A stretch of DNA of 64,000 nucleotides, taken from positions 27,481 through 91,480 of the forward strand of contig JAWKWA010000015.1 of assembly GCA_041397765.1 (NCBI GenBank). Reading direction: 5' to 3'. The notes under the pieces were generated by a model that did not search any database, was not told where the DNA came from, and saw only the letters and a list, made by a program, of their open reading frames with translations. Positions 16,248-26,800 of this stretch are shown piece by piece (the first letter of the stretch is position 1; the number at the start of each line of letters is the position of its first letter). Made by a program: the position numbers and the translations under genes. This DNA is from JAWKWA01 sp041397765 (GTDB taxonomy: Bacteria > Pseudomonadota > Alphaproteobacteria > Rhizobiales > Hyphomicrobiaceae).

Positions 16248-18692
16248 ATGTTGACTGTGTTCCGCCTGCTGACGCGCCTGTTCGAGCTCCTGCTCGCGAT
16301 CCCGATCCGCGTCGTGCGCATCGTTCGCTTCCTGATCGACGCCGTTGTCCTCAATACCCATCTCGGCCCCTTCCGCCACGTGGTGACGGCCGGCCTCGCC
16401 TATCTCGTCTTCGCGGTGCTGCTCGTCTATGTCTATGCGCCGATCCGCGGCATGACCGGCAGCATCTGGGCGGCCGAGAAGCTGCGCTACGACAGCGAGC
16501 GCTGGCTCGCCACCGCCGTCTATGATCGCGACGGCGCCTTCGTCGGCACGCTCGACCCCAAGCTGGACAGCCAGGGTGATTTCAACGCCACCGACGAGGC
16601 CATCGAGCTGCCCGACACCGGCTATGTCGCCAATCCCGACCACAAGTCGATCCCGGTGCGTGCCGTGCCGGACTACTACTGGCGCTGCCTCGTCTACCAC
16701 GAGGACCGCAATATCGGCACCTGGATCAACCCGTTCGGCATCGATCTCTATGGTGTGCTGAAGATCCCGTTCTCGTCCATCAAGCGCACCATCGCCGCCG
16801 GCTCGCCGCGCATCGGCGTCGGCGGCTCGACACTGCCGATGCAACTTGCCCGCGTCATCTACAAGACGCCGCCGAGCAGCGACGAGAACGCCTTCGAGAA
16901 GCTGAGGCGCAAGCTGTCGGAATGGTGGGACGCGCCGGTCATCTACTGGACGCTGACCGAGGGCGGCGACATACGCCCCTTGCAGGACTGGACCGCCAAC
17001 CACCTCTGGCTCGCGCAGCGCACCGCCGGGCCACCGCTCCACGGCGTCGAGATGGCGAGCCGCATCGTCTTCGGCAAATCCGCCAGCGAGCTCTCGATCG
17101 CCGAGCAGTTCGTGCTCGCCTCGGCCGTCAACAAGCCGATCATTCTCCTGACCGGCAGCGCGCGCCTCAACGCCGTGCGCGAGGACCGCTGGCGGTACAT
17201 CATCGAGGTGCGTGCGCGCAAATGCGCAAGCGAGCTCCTCGCCGACGAGACCGAGCAGAAGACCGTCTGGTTCGAGCTCACCCAGATCGCCGGCGGCCCG
17301 CCCGATCCCCAGGTCAAGGCGAGCCTGCAGAGCGTGCTCGAGGAGGTGGCGCCGGGGCTCGCCAAGGCCGCGCAGGCCAATCCCGTCATCCGTGCCAACG
17401 TGCTGATCCCGACCGAGCGCTACGGCATCCGCGAGGAGATGAAGGACGAATTCGGCTATGACTGGCGCCGCCATGTGCGCGGCGTGTCGCTGACGCTCGA
17501 CGTCGCCGCAAACCGGCGCTTCCGCGACCGGGTGATGGCCGAGCTCGCCGTCCTGCAGGGCAAGTATTCCGACCGGATCTATCCGGGCATCGCGCTCGAT
17601 CCCTTGGCGCCCCACGACCCCGCATCCGGTCTCGAGCAGCCGAGCGTGGTGATTGCCGCGGCCGACCGTCATGGCGAGATCGTCCGCTTCTTCGAGACCG
17701 GCGCCAACGCCGCCTATTTCGGCTCGCCGATCGCCCGCGACCGCGCCACCGGCCATTACGAGCCGGAGCGGGAGGTGCGCGCCATCGCCTCGATCGGCAA
17801 GATCGTCGCGGCGATCGGAATCGCCAATGACGGGCGCGACACGCTCGATTCGCTCTATGTCGACACTGCCGCGCCCGAGGCCGGGCTCGAGACCTGCCGC
17901 AAGGGCAACGGCACACTGACCCGCGGCCGCAAGGCCCGCGTCGCCTTCGCCTGCTCGCTCAACCGTCCGGTCGAATGGCGCACCGCCCGCCTCGGCCAGT
18001 CGCGTGTCGCCCACATCATCGATCGGCTGGGTCTGACCATGCCGCCGAAGTCGGCGGATGGCGAGGGCACGCCACCCTCGACGGCCGCCGTCCGTGGCTT
18101 CCTGACGGCGAGCCCGCGCAAGGTCCACCAGATGGCGGGCGTCGTCCTCGCCTCGCTCACCGGCCATGGTCGCGACCGGGTGCGGTTGCCGACCCTCGTC
18201 CGGCGGTTCGAGCGCTCCGAGGCCGAGGAGGGCGAGGGCGAGACCGGCCGCGCCACCTCCGACATCGTGCCGAGCGAGATCATCCGTGACCGTGCCCGGC
18301 CGATGCTCGGAGCCCTGCTCTCGGCGCCGCTGTGCTATTCCGTCGGCAAGAAGCGGATCGGCACGCTGAACGGCATTTCCGACTGGTGCGCCGAGCGCAA
18401 CCCGGCAGTCAGGCTCCATTTCGGCAAGACCGGCACCCAGGTCACGCTCGATCCCAATGCGACCGTCGATACCTGGGGCGCCGGCGGCATTCAGTTCCAG
18501 AGCGGGGCCGAGTATTCCTATGTCGTGGTGGTCGGCACCGGCAATGCGCGGGCGCCCTGGGCCCGCTCGCTGCACGCCGCACAGGTCGTCGCCCCGCTGA
18601 TCGGCCTCCTTCTCGAGGAGCTGAAAGAGGAAGCCCGCCAGACCGCGGCGCTCGCGGCGGCCGGCGGCAGGGAGCCGGGCGTCAAGCAGTGA
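16248..18692 (+). CDS. Class A penicillin-binding-protein-like transglycosylase/transpeptidase
   Basis: The 814-residue protein has an N-terminal transmembrane helix (about 37-60), a GT51-like lytic/polymerase domain and a transpeptidase domain. The GT51 glutamate lies in VYHEDRNIG (E152) and a second family motif is GGSTLPMQLARVIY (about 193). The three penicillin-binding motifs are intact but unusual: S515-IG-K518, S570-L-N572 and K727-TGT. It should build peptidoglycan at the outer face of the inner membrane. Sequence around each motif departs from PBP1a, PBP1b and PbpC, so it is a divergent branch. It has no partner in an operon; a large membrane protein gene follows 507 bases later on the same strand. 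A second, classical PBP (pbpC) lies 10 kb downstream. Confidence 0.8.
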   Translation: MLTVFRLLTRLFELLLAIPIRVVRIVRFLIDAVVLNTHLGPFRHVVTAGLAYLVFAVLLVYVYAPIRGMTGSIWAAEKLRYDSERWLATAVYDRDGAFVGTLDPKLDSQGDFNATDEAIELPDTGYVANPDHKSIPVRAVPDYYWRCLVYHEDRNIGTWINPFGIDLYGVLKIPFSSIKRTIAAGSPRIGVGGSTLPMQLARVIYKTPPSSDENAFEKLRRKLSEWWDAPVIYWTLTEGGDIRPLQDWTANHLWLAQRTAGPPLHGVEMASRIVFGKSASELSIAEQFVLASAVNKPIILLTGSARLNAVREDRWRYIIEVRARKCASELLADETEQKTVWFELTQIAGGPPDPQVKASLQSVLEEVAPGLAKAAQANPVIRANVLIPTERYGIREEMKDEFGYDWRRHVRGVSLTLDVAANRRFRDRVMAELAVLQGKYSDRIYPGIALDPLAPHDPASGLEQPSVVIAAADRHGEIVRFFETGANAAYFGSPIARDRATGHYEPEREVRAIASIGKIVAAIGIANDGRDTLDSLYVDTAAPEAGLETCRKGNGTLTRGRKARVAFACSLNRPVEWRTARLGQSRVAHIIDRLGLTMPPKSADGEGTPPSTAAVRGFLTASPRKVHQMAGVVLASLTGHGRDRVRLPTLVRRFERSEAEEGEGETGRATSDIVPSEIIRDRARPMLGALLSAPLCYSVGKKRIGTLNGISDWCAERNPAVRLHFGKTGTQVTLDPNATVDTWGAGGIQFQSGAEYSYVVVVGTGNARAPWARSLHAAQVVAPLIGLLLEELKEEARQTAALAAAGGREPGVKQ

Positions 18693-19199
18693 GCCGGGCA
18701 AGGAATGCGCGGGTCGGCGAGGCCGCTCGCCGTGCCGGTTCTGCGCGCCGCGCCGATGCGCCGCCACCGCTCCACTTCGGCTGATCTGCGCCTGTTCAAG
18801 TCGATCTGGCCGATTTTCAGCAAATTCCCGACACAATTCTGCCATCCTCCCAGTCGTTCCGCGCCGGGCCTTAGATTGGTCAAATTGAAGGGAGAGAAAC
18901 GCTCCCGGATCGCGCGGGGGTGAAAGACCAGGCTCAAGTCCAAGACCGGAATGGTCGCCTCCAGGGGCGACGGCGAGGGGAGAGGCCGGCGGGTCCCGCG
19001 AGGAAGACGCGGGCGGCCGCGGGGATCGCCCTCGAGCGGGCAGGCGCCGACGGCGTCTGGCCTCGCAAGGAAGGCATCCCGCGATCCATGACAAGCGGGC
19101 ATCGGCTTTCTTCAGAGGGCGCATGCGTCCGGCGCGACCGGCCGTCGGCGCGAGCAAGGTCATCCGTGTCCTGCCGCGACAGGCAGTGTGGGGGTTTCG
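18693..19199. other. Intergenic region, no gene seen
   Basis: No plausible coding sequence occurs in these 507 bases on either strand. The A/T-richer part near 18790-18895 may hold the promoter of the following gene. Confidence 0.45.
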
Positions 19200-22100
19200 A
19201 TGAGTGAACGTGGCGAGACGAGCTTTCCGACCGGTGCCAGCTCACGCACCATCCGGCTCAATCCGGTTCTGGCCGGTGGCGAGCCGGCCCGGCCAGAGGA
19301 GAAGCGGCCGGCCGACATGAAGCGGATCCTGCTCGTCAGCGGCCTTGGCGTGCTGTCCTGGATCTCGACCTATGTCGGCATGCTGGAGCTCATCCAGGCC
19401 AATCTCGGTGGTCTCGACTTCATCATGAAGATCGTCGTCGGCATGGCCGTCGCCATGTTGATGCTGATGATCATCTGGCTGCTCGATCAGATCTTCGCGC
19501 CGATCAACACCGCGACGAAGATGCTTTTCGTGTTCGGATACCTGTTCCTGACGACGATCTCCGTCGGCTTCGGGTTCGGCTTCTACTGGAAATACCTGGA
19601 ATCGCGCTCGGAGGCGTCGCGCTCGGCCGAATCGGCTGTCGTCCAGGTGCAATCCTCGCTGCACGGCGCCGAGACCCGGCTCGCCCAGCTCCAGACCACG
19701 CTCGACGTCCTGACCGAGATCTCCAAGAGGAAGGCCGACGACGAGGTCGCCAAGGGCAATTCGTGCCCCAACAGCCGACCGGGCGATGGCCCGCGCCGAC
19801 GCCTGCGCGAGGCCGACGCCACGCGCTTCGCCTTTGCCAGCCAGTTCATCCACGAGCGCATCGCCGCCGTGCGCACCGAAGTGGCGAGCCTCGATACCGA
19901 CCTCGCCAAGGTGACGATGCAGGACAAGAGCACGATCGATCCGGCGACCGGCACGCGCAACCTGTTCATGCAGGACCTCAGCCGCCGTCTCGACCGGGCG
20001 ACGACGGGCTTCAACGCCTTCCGCACCGATCCCCAGCTGCGTCAGTTCCGCGCCGATTTCGCCGAGCGCGCCGAGAAGGTGAACTTCTCCGACGAGCAGG
20101 GCGGCCAGTTCACCTGCCCCGACGTCCAGCTCCAGACGGCGCTGCGCGGCGTCGTGCGCGCCATGGACGAACTGCCCCAGCTCGAAAAGCCGACCATCGC
20201 CTCGGTCGAGGGCGCGGAGGCGACCATCGAGGCCTTCCGTCGCCTGATGGTGACCATCACCGGCGCCATCCAGCTGAAGCTGCCGCCCTCGGCCGACGAG
20301 ATCCGCGCCGAGCAGCAGCGCGCCGTCCGCTCCGCCGAGAGCCATACTGCGAGCGCCTTCGACGGCGTCTCGGCCGGACTTGGCAAGCGCGACTGGATCC
20401 CGCTGATGGTCGCCGTCTTCGTCGACTTCTGCCTGCTGCTGGTCTCGATCAGCCGGCCGGTCAACCGCTTCGTCCGCCTCACCGACAAGATGCGCGCCGC
20501 CCAGGAATGGCCGGTCATCGAGATCCTCGGCAAGTTCCACGGCATCCACGAGGACGAGACCATCCGCAAGACCTTCGAGGTGCTGCGCCATGTCGTGTTC
20601 GATTTCCGCGGCGTCTATTATGCGGCGATCCCGCTGAACGGGGGCGACAACAACGACGACGGCGCCGGCGGCGAGAGCCCGGCCGCCATGGAGGCCTATC
20701 TCCTCAACAACCTCTTCACCAGCTTCGAGAAGGAGAAGATCTTCCGCCGCGTCGCGGTGTCGTTCTTCCCCAATTCCTTCATCCGCAAGCGGCTCGGCCA
20801 GCAGCGCAGCAAATATGCCGAGGTCGAGGCCTTCCGCGTCTTCCGCTTCAACGACGGTGCCTGGCCGGAGATGATCCTCTCGGCCATCATGGGCGCGGCC
20901 AAGCGGGTCGAGGCCGAACAGCGCCGGCTCAAGGCCATCCGCGACCGCGAGGAGGAGGAGGCGGCGATCCTCAGGGCCGAGGAGCTGCGCCGTCAGCGCA
21001 AGGCCTCGCGCAAGCTGTGGCCGTTCGGCGCCAGCGGGGCGACGGCCGCTGTCGGCACGACGGGGGCAGCGACGTCGGCTGGCGCGGCCAAGTCCGCCGA
21101 GCCGACGCTCGAGGGGCCGTTCACCGGCATGGCCGCCGAGGATGAGGGCGACGAGACCGAGACCATGGCGAGCGCGACGGCGACCGCCGCGGCCTCCCCC
21201 GACATGGCGGACGGACCCACGGCCTCGGCCGAGCGGCGCACGCCCGACGGCCCCGGCTACGAGGTCACCGAGATGCTGAGCCATTTCCGCATGATGATGG
21301 ACCAGCAGCGCGCCATCATCGAGCAGCAGAACGCCACCATCGAGGAGCTCGCCCGCACGCAGCGCGCGACGCTGGCCGCCGGTCGCGGCGACCGTCTGGC
21401 CGAGCGTCTCGGCGGCCTCGACGAGATCACGGGTCGCGCGCCGAAGGGCGGCGATGGGGATCGCGGCGGCGATCGCGGTCTCGACTTCGATGGTCACGCG
21501 GACGGCGTCAATGGTCACGCTGTCAACGGACACTCTGTCCGCGGTCACGCCGTCAACGGTGAGGCTCACGACTGGCTCGGCGACCGTGCCGAGACCCGCC
21601 GGTCCGCCGAGGAGGATCGCGTCGGCAGGGCGGGGACCGGCGCCATCCGGCGGGGTCGCAGCTATCACGACGCGCCGAGCCCCGAGAGCTTCGCCCCCGA
21701 TGCGTCCGCGCTTGCCGGGCGCGGCCGGATGGGCGCTGCAACCGAGGGCACGGCCTCAGCGGCCACGACGGTCCGGCCTGCCACCGCGACCCCGGCGGGC
21801 GATCGCGCCGCCTTTGCCGCCCGCACGCCCGAGACCGTGGTGGCGATGCCGCCCCGGGGCACCGAGATGCGGGTCGCCGCCAATGGCGACGGCTCCGGCG
21901 AGGCTGCGGCCTTCCCATTCCAGGCCGGCGAGACACCGTCTCACGCGTCTCTGGCCCACTCGTCTCCGGCGCATCCGTCCTCGGCGAGCGACGCCGCGGC
22001 GCTCGCCGCCCGCGCCACACGGGGCCTGCCGCCCGAGGTGGCCGTGCTGCCACGGGCGCGCGTCAATGGCCAGCAGAGCAGCGGTTTCGTGCCGAGCCTC

Positions 22101-22634
22101 GACCAGCGCGAGCCGATCCGGCCGATGGTCGCCGAGCCGACGCCGGTGACGCCGCAGTTCGGTCCGGCCGTCCGCCTCTCGGCGGAGCGGGCCGCCAACG
22201 ACCTCGCCGCGCCTGCGGACGTCAGCGCGGTCGCGGACGGTGCAATCGTCTCGACGCCGGCCGAGCTGACGAGCTTCCTCGATGCGGTGACGCGCCGCAC
22301 CGGCCGTCCCGAGGCGGGCGGCGCGACAGCGGCGGTCTTCGCCGGCGAGCCCTCGCTCGCCTCGCCGGCCGTGCGCGAGCCCGACGAGATCATCGTGCTC
22401 GGCAACCGGTCGGCCGAGAGCCTTGCCCGCGAAGAGGCTCGGGCCCATGCCGAGGTCGCAGCCGAGCAGAGCCGCGTGCTGGGCGGTTTCGAGCCCGGCG
22501 ACGACGTCCTCGATCGCGACGGCGGCGATGCGGCCGACGACCTGATGCCCTCCGAAAGCGCGGAGATCGATCATCAGAGCATCACCGAATGGTTCAGCCG
22601 CGACCGCAGCAAGGGCAAGGCCGGCCGCGGCTAA
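19200..22634 (+). CDS. Very large four-helix membrane protein with coiled coils, unknown function
   Basis: The 1144-residue protein has three clustered transmembrane helices at about 42-63, 75-97 and 106-130. A soluble domain of about 265 residues follows, with heptad-like stretches (QVQSSLHGAETRLAQLQTTL). A fourth helix at about 399-419 (WIPLMVAVFVDFCLLLV) precedes a 720-residue C-terminal region. The latter has a folded part (about 430-600), charged coils (RDREEEEAAILRAEELRRQR and QQRAIIEQQNATIEEL) and long Ala/Gly/Asp-rich disorder with a degenerate NGHAVNGH repeat near residue 770. The topology resembles DUF4407-type proteins, but I cannot name a family. ATG 19200 follows a GGGGG ribosome-binding site. 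The next gene, 169 bases on, may be its partner. A scaffold in the envelope is a guess. Confidence 0.7.
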   Translation: MSERGETSFPTGASSRTIRLNPVLAGGEPARPEEKRPADMKRILLVSGLGVLSWISTYVGMLELIQANLGGLDFIMKIVVGMAVAMLMLMIIWLLDQIFAPINTATKMLFVFGYLFLTTISVGFGFGFYWKYLESRSEASRSAESAVVQVQSSLHGAETRLAQLQTTLDVLTEISKRKADDEVAKGNSCPNSRPGDGPRRRLREADATRFAFASQFIHERIAAVRTEVASLDTDLAKVTMQDKSTIDPATGTRNLFMQDLSRRLDRATTGFNAFRTDPQLRQFRADFAERAEKVNFSDEQGGQFTCPDVQLQTALRGVVRAMDELPQLEKPTIASVEGAEATIEAFRRLMVTITGAIQLKLPPSADEIRAEQQRAVRSAESHTASAFDGVSAGLGKRDWIPLMVAVFVDFCLLLVSISRPVNRFVRLTDKMRAAQEWPVIEILGKFHGIHEDETIRKTFEVLRHVVFDFRGVYYAAIPLNGGDNNDDGAGGESPAAMEAYLLNNLFTSFEKEKIFRRVAVSFFPNSFIRKRLGQQRSKYAEVEAFRVFRFNDGAWPEMILSAIMGAAKRVEAEQRRLKAIRDREEEEAAILRAEELRRQRKASRKLWPFGASGATAAVGTTGAATSAGAAKSAEPTLEGPFTGMAAEDEGDETETMASATATAAASPDMADGPTASAERRTPDGPGYEVTEMLSHFRMMMDQQRAIIEQQNATIEELARTQRATLAAGRGDRLAERLGGLDEITGRAPKGGDGDRGGDRGLDFDGHADGVNGHAVNGHSVRGHAVNGEAHDWLGDRAETRRSAEEDRVGRAGTGAIRRGRSYHDAPSPESFAPDASALAGRGRMGAATEGTASAATTVRPATATPAGDRAAFAARTPETVVAMPPRGTEMRVAANGDGSGEAAAFPFQAGETPSHASLAHSSPAHPSSASDAAALAARATRGLPPEVAVLPRARVNGQQSSGFVPSLDQREPIRPMVAEPTPVTPQFGPAVRLSAERAANDLAAPADVSAVADGAIVSTPAELTSFLDAVTRRTGRPEAGGATAAVFAGEPSLASPAVREPDEIIVLGNRSAESLAREEARAHAEVAAEQSRVLGGFEPGDDVLDRDGGDAADDLMPSESAEIDHQSITEWFSRDRSKGKAGRG

Positions 22635-22803
22635 CCGGGCGCAACGAGGCGCGGGCGGCCGACCGTCCGCGCCGGTGCCGGGTAATTCTCCCCGGCCAGC
22701 GGGTTCAACGGCTTTTTAACCCTGATCCCGCATCAATTGGTCATCAAAGGAAGGGTGGTTCACCGGGCTCCGGACCACTCAACTCATCAGGGCGGAACGT
22801 CAG

Positions 22804-23445
22804 ATGAATTTTCTCGAGAATGCGCGCCAGGCGAGGCTCGTCCGGAAAGAGGAGAAGGAAGAGAACGTCACGCGTTTCCTCGGCTACTACCTCGACCGCC
22901 TGAGCGTCAGCGAGGCGCCCGATCCGACCGAGCGGATCGCCACCGTGATCGCCCGCTCGCCCCGCTCCCCCGTCGCCCGCTCGATCATGGCGCTCGCGCC
23001 CGAGCTCCGCGACCAGGATCTGCTCGTCAAAGTGGTCTTCGCCAAGCTCGATCCGGCCGACGCGCTGGCCGGCTTCATCGACCTCGCCGTGCCGGCGACC
23101 AGCGAGAAGCCGCTGTGCATGCTGCGCTGGGCGCGCAATCCGGCCCTCATCGACGCCCATGAGCAGCTCGTGCTCGGCAGCGCCATGTGCTGGCTCGGCG
23201 ACAGCATGCGCCGCGAGCCGGAGAACCGCGACGCCTACGAGCTGTTCGAGACCTGCAACGGCGAGATCGCGCGCCGCACCAGCCTGTCCTTCCGCGCGCT
23301 GTGGGAGGCGAGCGCCTCGGTGCCGTTCAGCCGGTTCCGCACCAACGCCTCGGGTCTCGGCCACGAGGTCGATCTCAGCGACACGAACCCGGTCGCCGAG
23401 CTGATGCTCGGCCGCTCGACGACGACGGCGAGCACCCGTCACTGA
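22804..23445 (+). CDS. Hypothetical alpha-helical protein
   Basis: The 213-residue protein starts MNFLENARQARLVRKEEKEEN after GGCGGA and is mostly helical by composition, without a signal peptide or membrane segment. It has two cysteines in the middle (PLCMLRW and AMCWLGD) and one later (FETCNGE). I recognise no family. It follows the large membrane protein on the same strand, and a hairpin after it at 23489-23519 may end the unit, so the two genes could form one module with the charged protein acting in the cytoplasm beside the C-terminal region of the membrane protein. That link is inferred from position only. Confidence 0.65.
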   Translation: MNFLENARQARLVRKEEKEENVTRFLGYYLDRLSVSEAPDPTERIATVIARSPRSPVARSIMALAPELRDQDLLVKVVFAKLDPADALAGFIDLAVPATSEKPLCMLRWARNPALIDAHEQLVLGSAMCWLGDSMRREPENRDAYELFETCNGEIARRTSLSFRALWEASASVPFSRFRTNASGLGHEVDLSDTNPVAELMLGRSTTTASTRH

Positions 23446-23848
23446 CGGGGGTTTTCCCGCCCATTGCCGGATCCCGGCCGTATCGTCGCGGGCCGCGTCC
23501 TCGAGCAGGGCGCGGCCCGTCCTCGTCATGGACGGGCGCGCAGTCATGCGGCTCATGTAACTCTGCGCTCCACAGCCGTTACGCATTGGCCATGGTTTCG
23601 ACACGTAATCGGGTGTAATCTTCTCACCGGAAGTTCGCGGCCTTGCGAGGAGGCTGCGGACCTGACCGGGGGATCGCCGATGCGAGCGGCGGTCTCGACC
23701 CCTCGGCGGCAAGACGACGACGGGCAACCGGGAAATTGACTGCCGGAACACGGGACGACGGGCCCGGCCCGCACTCGAGGCGGGCGACCGTCGCCATGCC
23801 GGGTGCGGCTGCGGTCCGCGACCCTTCGATCGAAGCGGAGAGGTTGCA
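23446..23848. other. Intergenic region before the A2M-pbpC operon
   Basis: No gene is visible in these 403 bases. A perfect 9-bp hairpin lies at 23489-23519. The remainder should contain the operon promoter, but I cannot place its boxes with confidence. Confidence 0.45.
23489..23519 (+). terminator. Hairpin, possible terminator of the preceding unit
   Basis: CGGGCCGCG and CGCGGCCCG pair perfectly across a 13-base loop, 44 bases after the stop at 23445. The following bases TCCTCGTC are only weakly T-rich. Confidence 0.4.
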
Positions 23849-26800
23849 ATGTCGCTCATGCGCAGTTTCGTACTGCTGTTTCTCGTCCTCGCCTCCAGCC
23901 TGCCGACACCAGCAGCGGCCGAAAGCCGCCTCATCCGCTACGATGAGCTGTCGCGCGAGGCCGACCGCTATCTGACGCGGCTGCGGATCATCCAGCGCCC
24001 CGCCGACAACCGGCCGGCGGCGGCATTCATCCGCCAGGGCCAGATCGCCGCCCAGGCCGGCGACATGCGCCGCGCCATCTCCGACTACGAGACCGCGCTC
24101 GCCATCGACGCGCGCGACGGCGCCACCTGGCTCGCTCTGTCGCGGGCGCTCGCCGGCACGCTGTCGATCTCCGACGACGAGAAATACGATCTCCAGGAAC
24201 GCGCCACGGCTGCGGCCTTCATCGCCTATCAGCGCAGCGATGCGCCGGCCGACAAGGCCGAGGCGCTCGGCCAGCTCGCCGGCACATTGAAGGAGCGCTC
24301 GCTGTTCCGCGCCGCGCTCGATGCCTACAAGCTGAGCCTCGGCCTCGCCGAGGTGAAGGCCATCCGCGACGCCTATGACCAGCTCCTCGCCGAGCACGGC
24401 TTCCGCATCCTCGACTATACCGTCGATGCCGACGCCGAGGCGCCGCGCCTGTGCGTGCAGTTCTCCGACGAGCTCGGCAAGGGCCAGGTCGACTTCGCCA
24501 AATTCGTCTCGGTCGACGGCCGCGACCCACAGACCGTGACCGCCCGCAACAGCGAGCTGTGCATCGAGGGCCTTCTGCACGGCCAGCGCTATCAGGTCGA
24601 CATCCGCGCCGGGCTTCCCTCCGCCGTCGAGGAGACCCTCGCCAAGACGGCGGCGCTGTCGATCTATGTCCGCGACCGCTCGGCCAGCGTGCGCTTCACC
24701 GGTCGCAGCTATGTGCTTCCCAACAAGGGTCAGCAGGGCATTCCGCTCGTCACCGTCAACACCGACAGCGTCGATGTCGAGATCTACCGCGTGAACGACC
24801 GACGCCTCGCCGACGCGGTGCAGGACGGCGACATCGCCAGCCAGTATTCGGGCTACCAGATCGAGACGCTGAAATCGCGCTCGGGCGAGGCCGTCTGGCA
24901 TGGCCGGATGCCCGTGCGCATGCAGCTCAACCAGGAGGTGACGACCGCCTTCCCGTTGAGCGACACGGTCCCCTCGCTGAAGCCGGGCGTCTATGTGATG
25001 CTCGCCGACGCGACCAATTCGACGGCCAACGATTGGGAGCAGAAGGCCACCCAGTGGTTCATCGTCTCCGATCTCGGCCTGACGGCGCTCTCGGGCGACG
25101 ACGGCGTCAATGTCTTCGTGCGCTCGCTGGAGACGGCGGCCGGCAAGCCGGGCGTCACGGTCAAGCTCGTCGCCCGCAGCAACGAGGTGCTCGGCACGCT
25201 CGTCACCGACGAGAGCGGCCATGCCCGCTTCGAACCCGGCCTCTCGCGCGGCGAAGGCGGCCTCGCCCCGGCGGTGCTGACCGCTGACACTGGCGAGGGC
25301 GACTTCGCGTTCCTCGACCTGACGACCGGGGCCTTCGACCTCTCCGATCGCGGCGTCGCGGGCCGGCCGGCACCGGGGCCGATGGACGGCTTCCTCTATG
25401 CCGAGCGTGGCGTCTACCGGCCGGGTGAGAGCGTGCATCTCTCCGCACTCGTCCGCGACCGTCGCGGCGATGCCGTCGCCGCCATTCCGGTGACCCTGAA
25501 GGTCTTCCGGCCGGACGGTGTCGAGCATGTCTCGCTGATCCTTCCCGACCAGGGCCTCGGCGGCCGCACGACCGCCCTGCGTCTCGCCGACGGCGCGATG
25601 ACAGGCACCTGGCGGGCGCGGCTCTATTCCGATCCGGCCGGCGACCCGGTCGCCGAAACGTCCTTCCTCGTCGAGGACTATGTCCCTGAGCGCCTCGACC
25701 TCGTGCTGACACCGGACGCCAGCTTCACCGCCGGCGAGGGTGGCAAGGTGAAGGCCGAGGGGCGCTATCTCTACGGCCCGCCGGCGGCCAATCTCGCGGT
25801 CGAGGGCGATGTGCTGGTGACGCTGTCGAGCAGCGGCTTGCCGGGCTTTGCCGGCTATCAGTTCGGTCTCTCCGACGAGCAGGTGACGCCGGTGCGCGCC
25901 ACGCTCGAGGGGTTGCCCGACACCGACGACCAGGGCGTCGCCACGCTCCCGATCAAGCTGCCGGCGCTGCAGCGCACGACGCGGCTGCTCGAGGCGCGGC
26001 TGAATCTGAGGCTGCGCGAGCCGAGCGGGCGCACCATCGAGCGCAGCGTGACCGTGCCGATCGCGCCCGAGGGACCGGTGATCGGCATCAAGGAGCTGTT
26101 CGACGGGAATGTCGAGCGCGGCACGCCGGCCCGCTTCGAGATCACCATGGTCGGTGCCGACGGCCAGGCGGTGTCGCCCAAGGGGTTGAAATGGGAGTTG
26201 AAGCGCATCGAGCGCACCTACCAGTGGTACGGGCGCAACGGCTACTGGAACTATGAGCCCGTCACCTACACGACGCGCGTCGCCGACGGCATCATCGACA
26301 CCGAGACGGGACCGGCGACCATCGAGCGCCCCGTCGACTGGGGCAGCTATGTCCTCGAGGTGTCGACCGAGGACCCGGCTGGCCCGGCCTCCAGCGTCTC
26401 CTTCTATGCCGGCTGGTATGGTGCGGAGAATGCCGACAGTCCGGAAGTCCTGCAGATGGGCCTCGACAAGGCGAGCTACCAGCCCGGCGAGACGGCGCGT
26501 CTCTCGATCGTGCCGGAAGGGGCCGGCCACCTCGTCGTCGCGGTCCTGCGCGAGGGGCTGATCTCCTATCAGGAGACCGACATCGCCGAGGGCGGCGGCA
26601 CCGTCGATCTGACGGTCGACGCCGGCTGGGCGCCCGGCGCCTACGTCACCGCCATGCTCTACCGGCCGATGGACATCGCCGCCAAACGCATGCCGAGCCG
26701 CTCCATCGGCGTCGCCTGGCTGTCGGTCGATCCGGCCGCACGCTCGCTCGGCGTCAAGCTGGAATTGCCCGACAAGCATCCCTCCGGCGAGCCGCTCGCC

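Noticed and set aside
19242..21668. Minus-strand frame of 808 codons opposite the giant membrane protein
   Set aside because: The plus strand has a ribosome-binding site, transmembrane helices and a coherent coil pattern; the minus strand has none.
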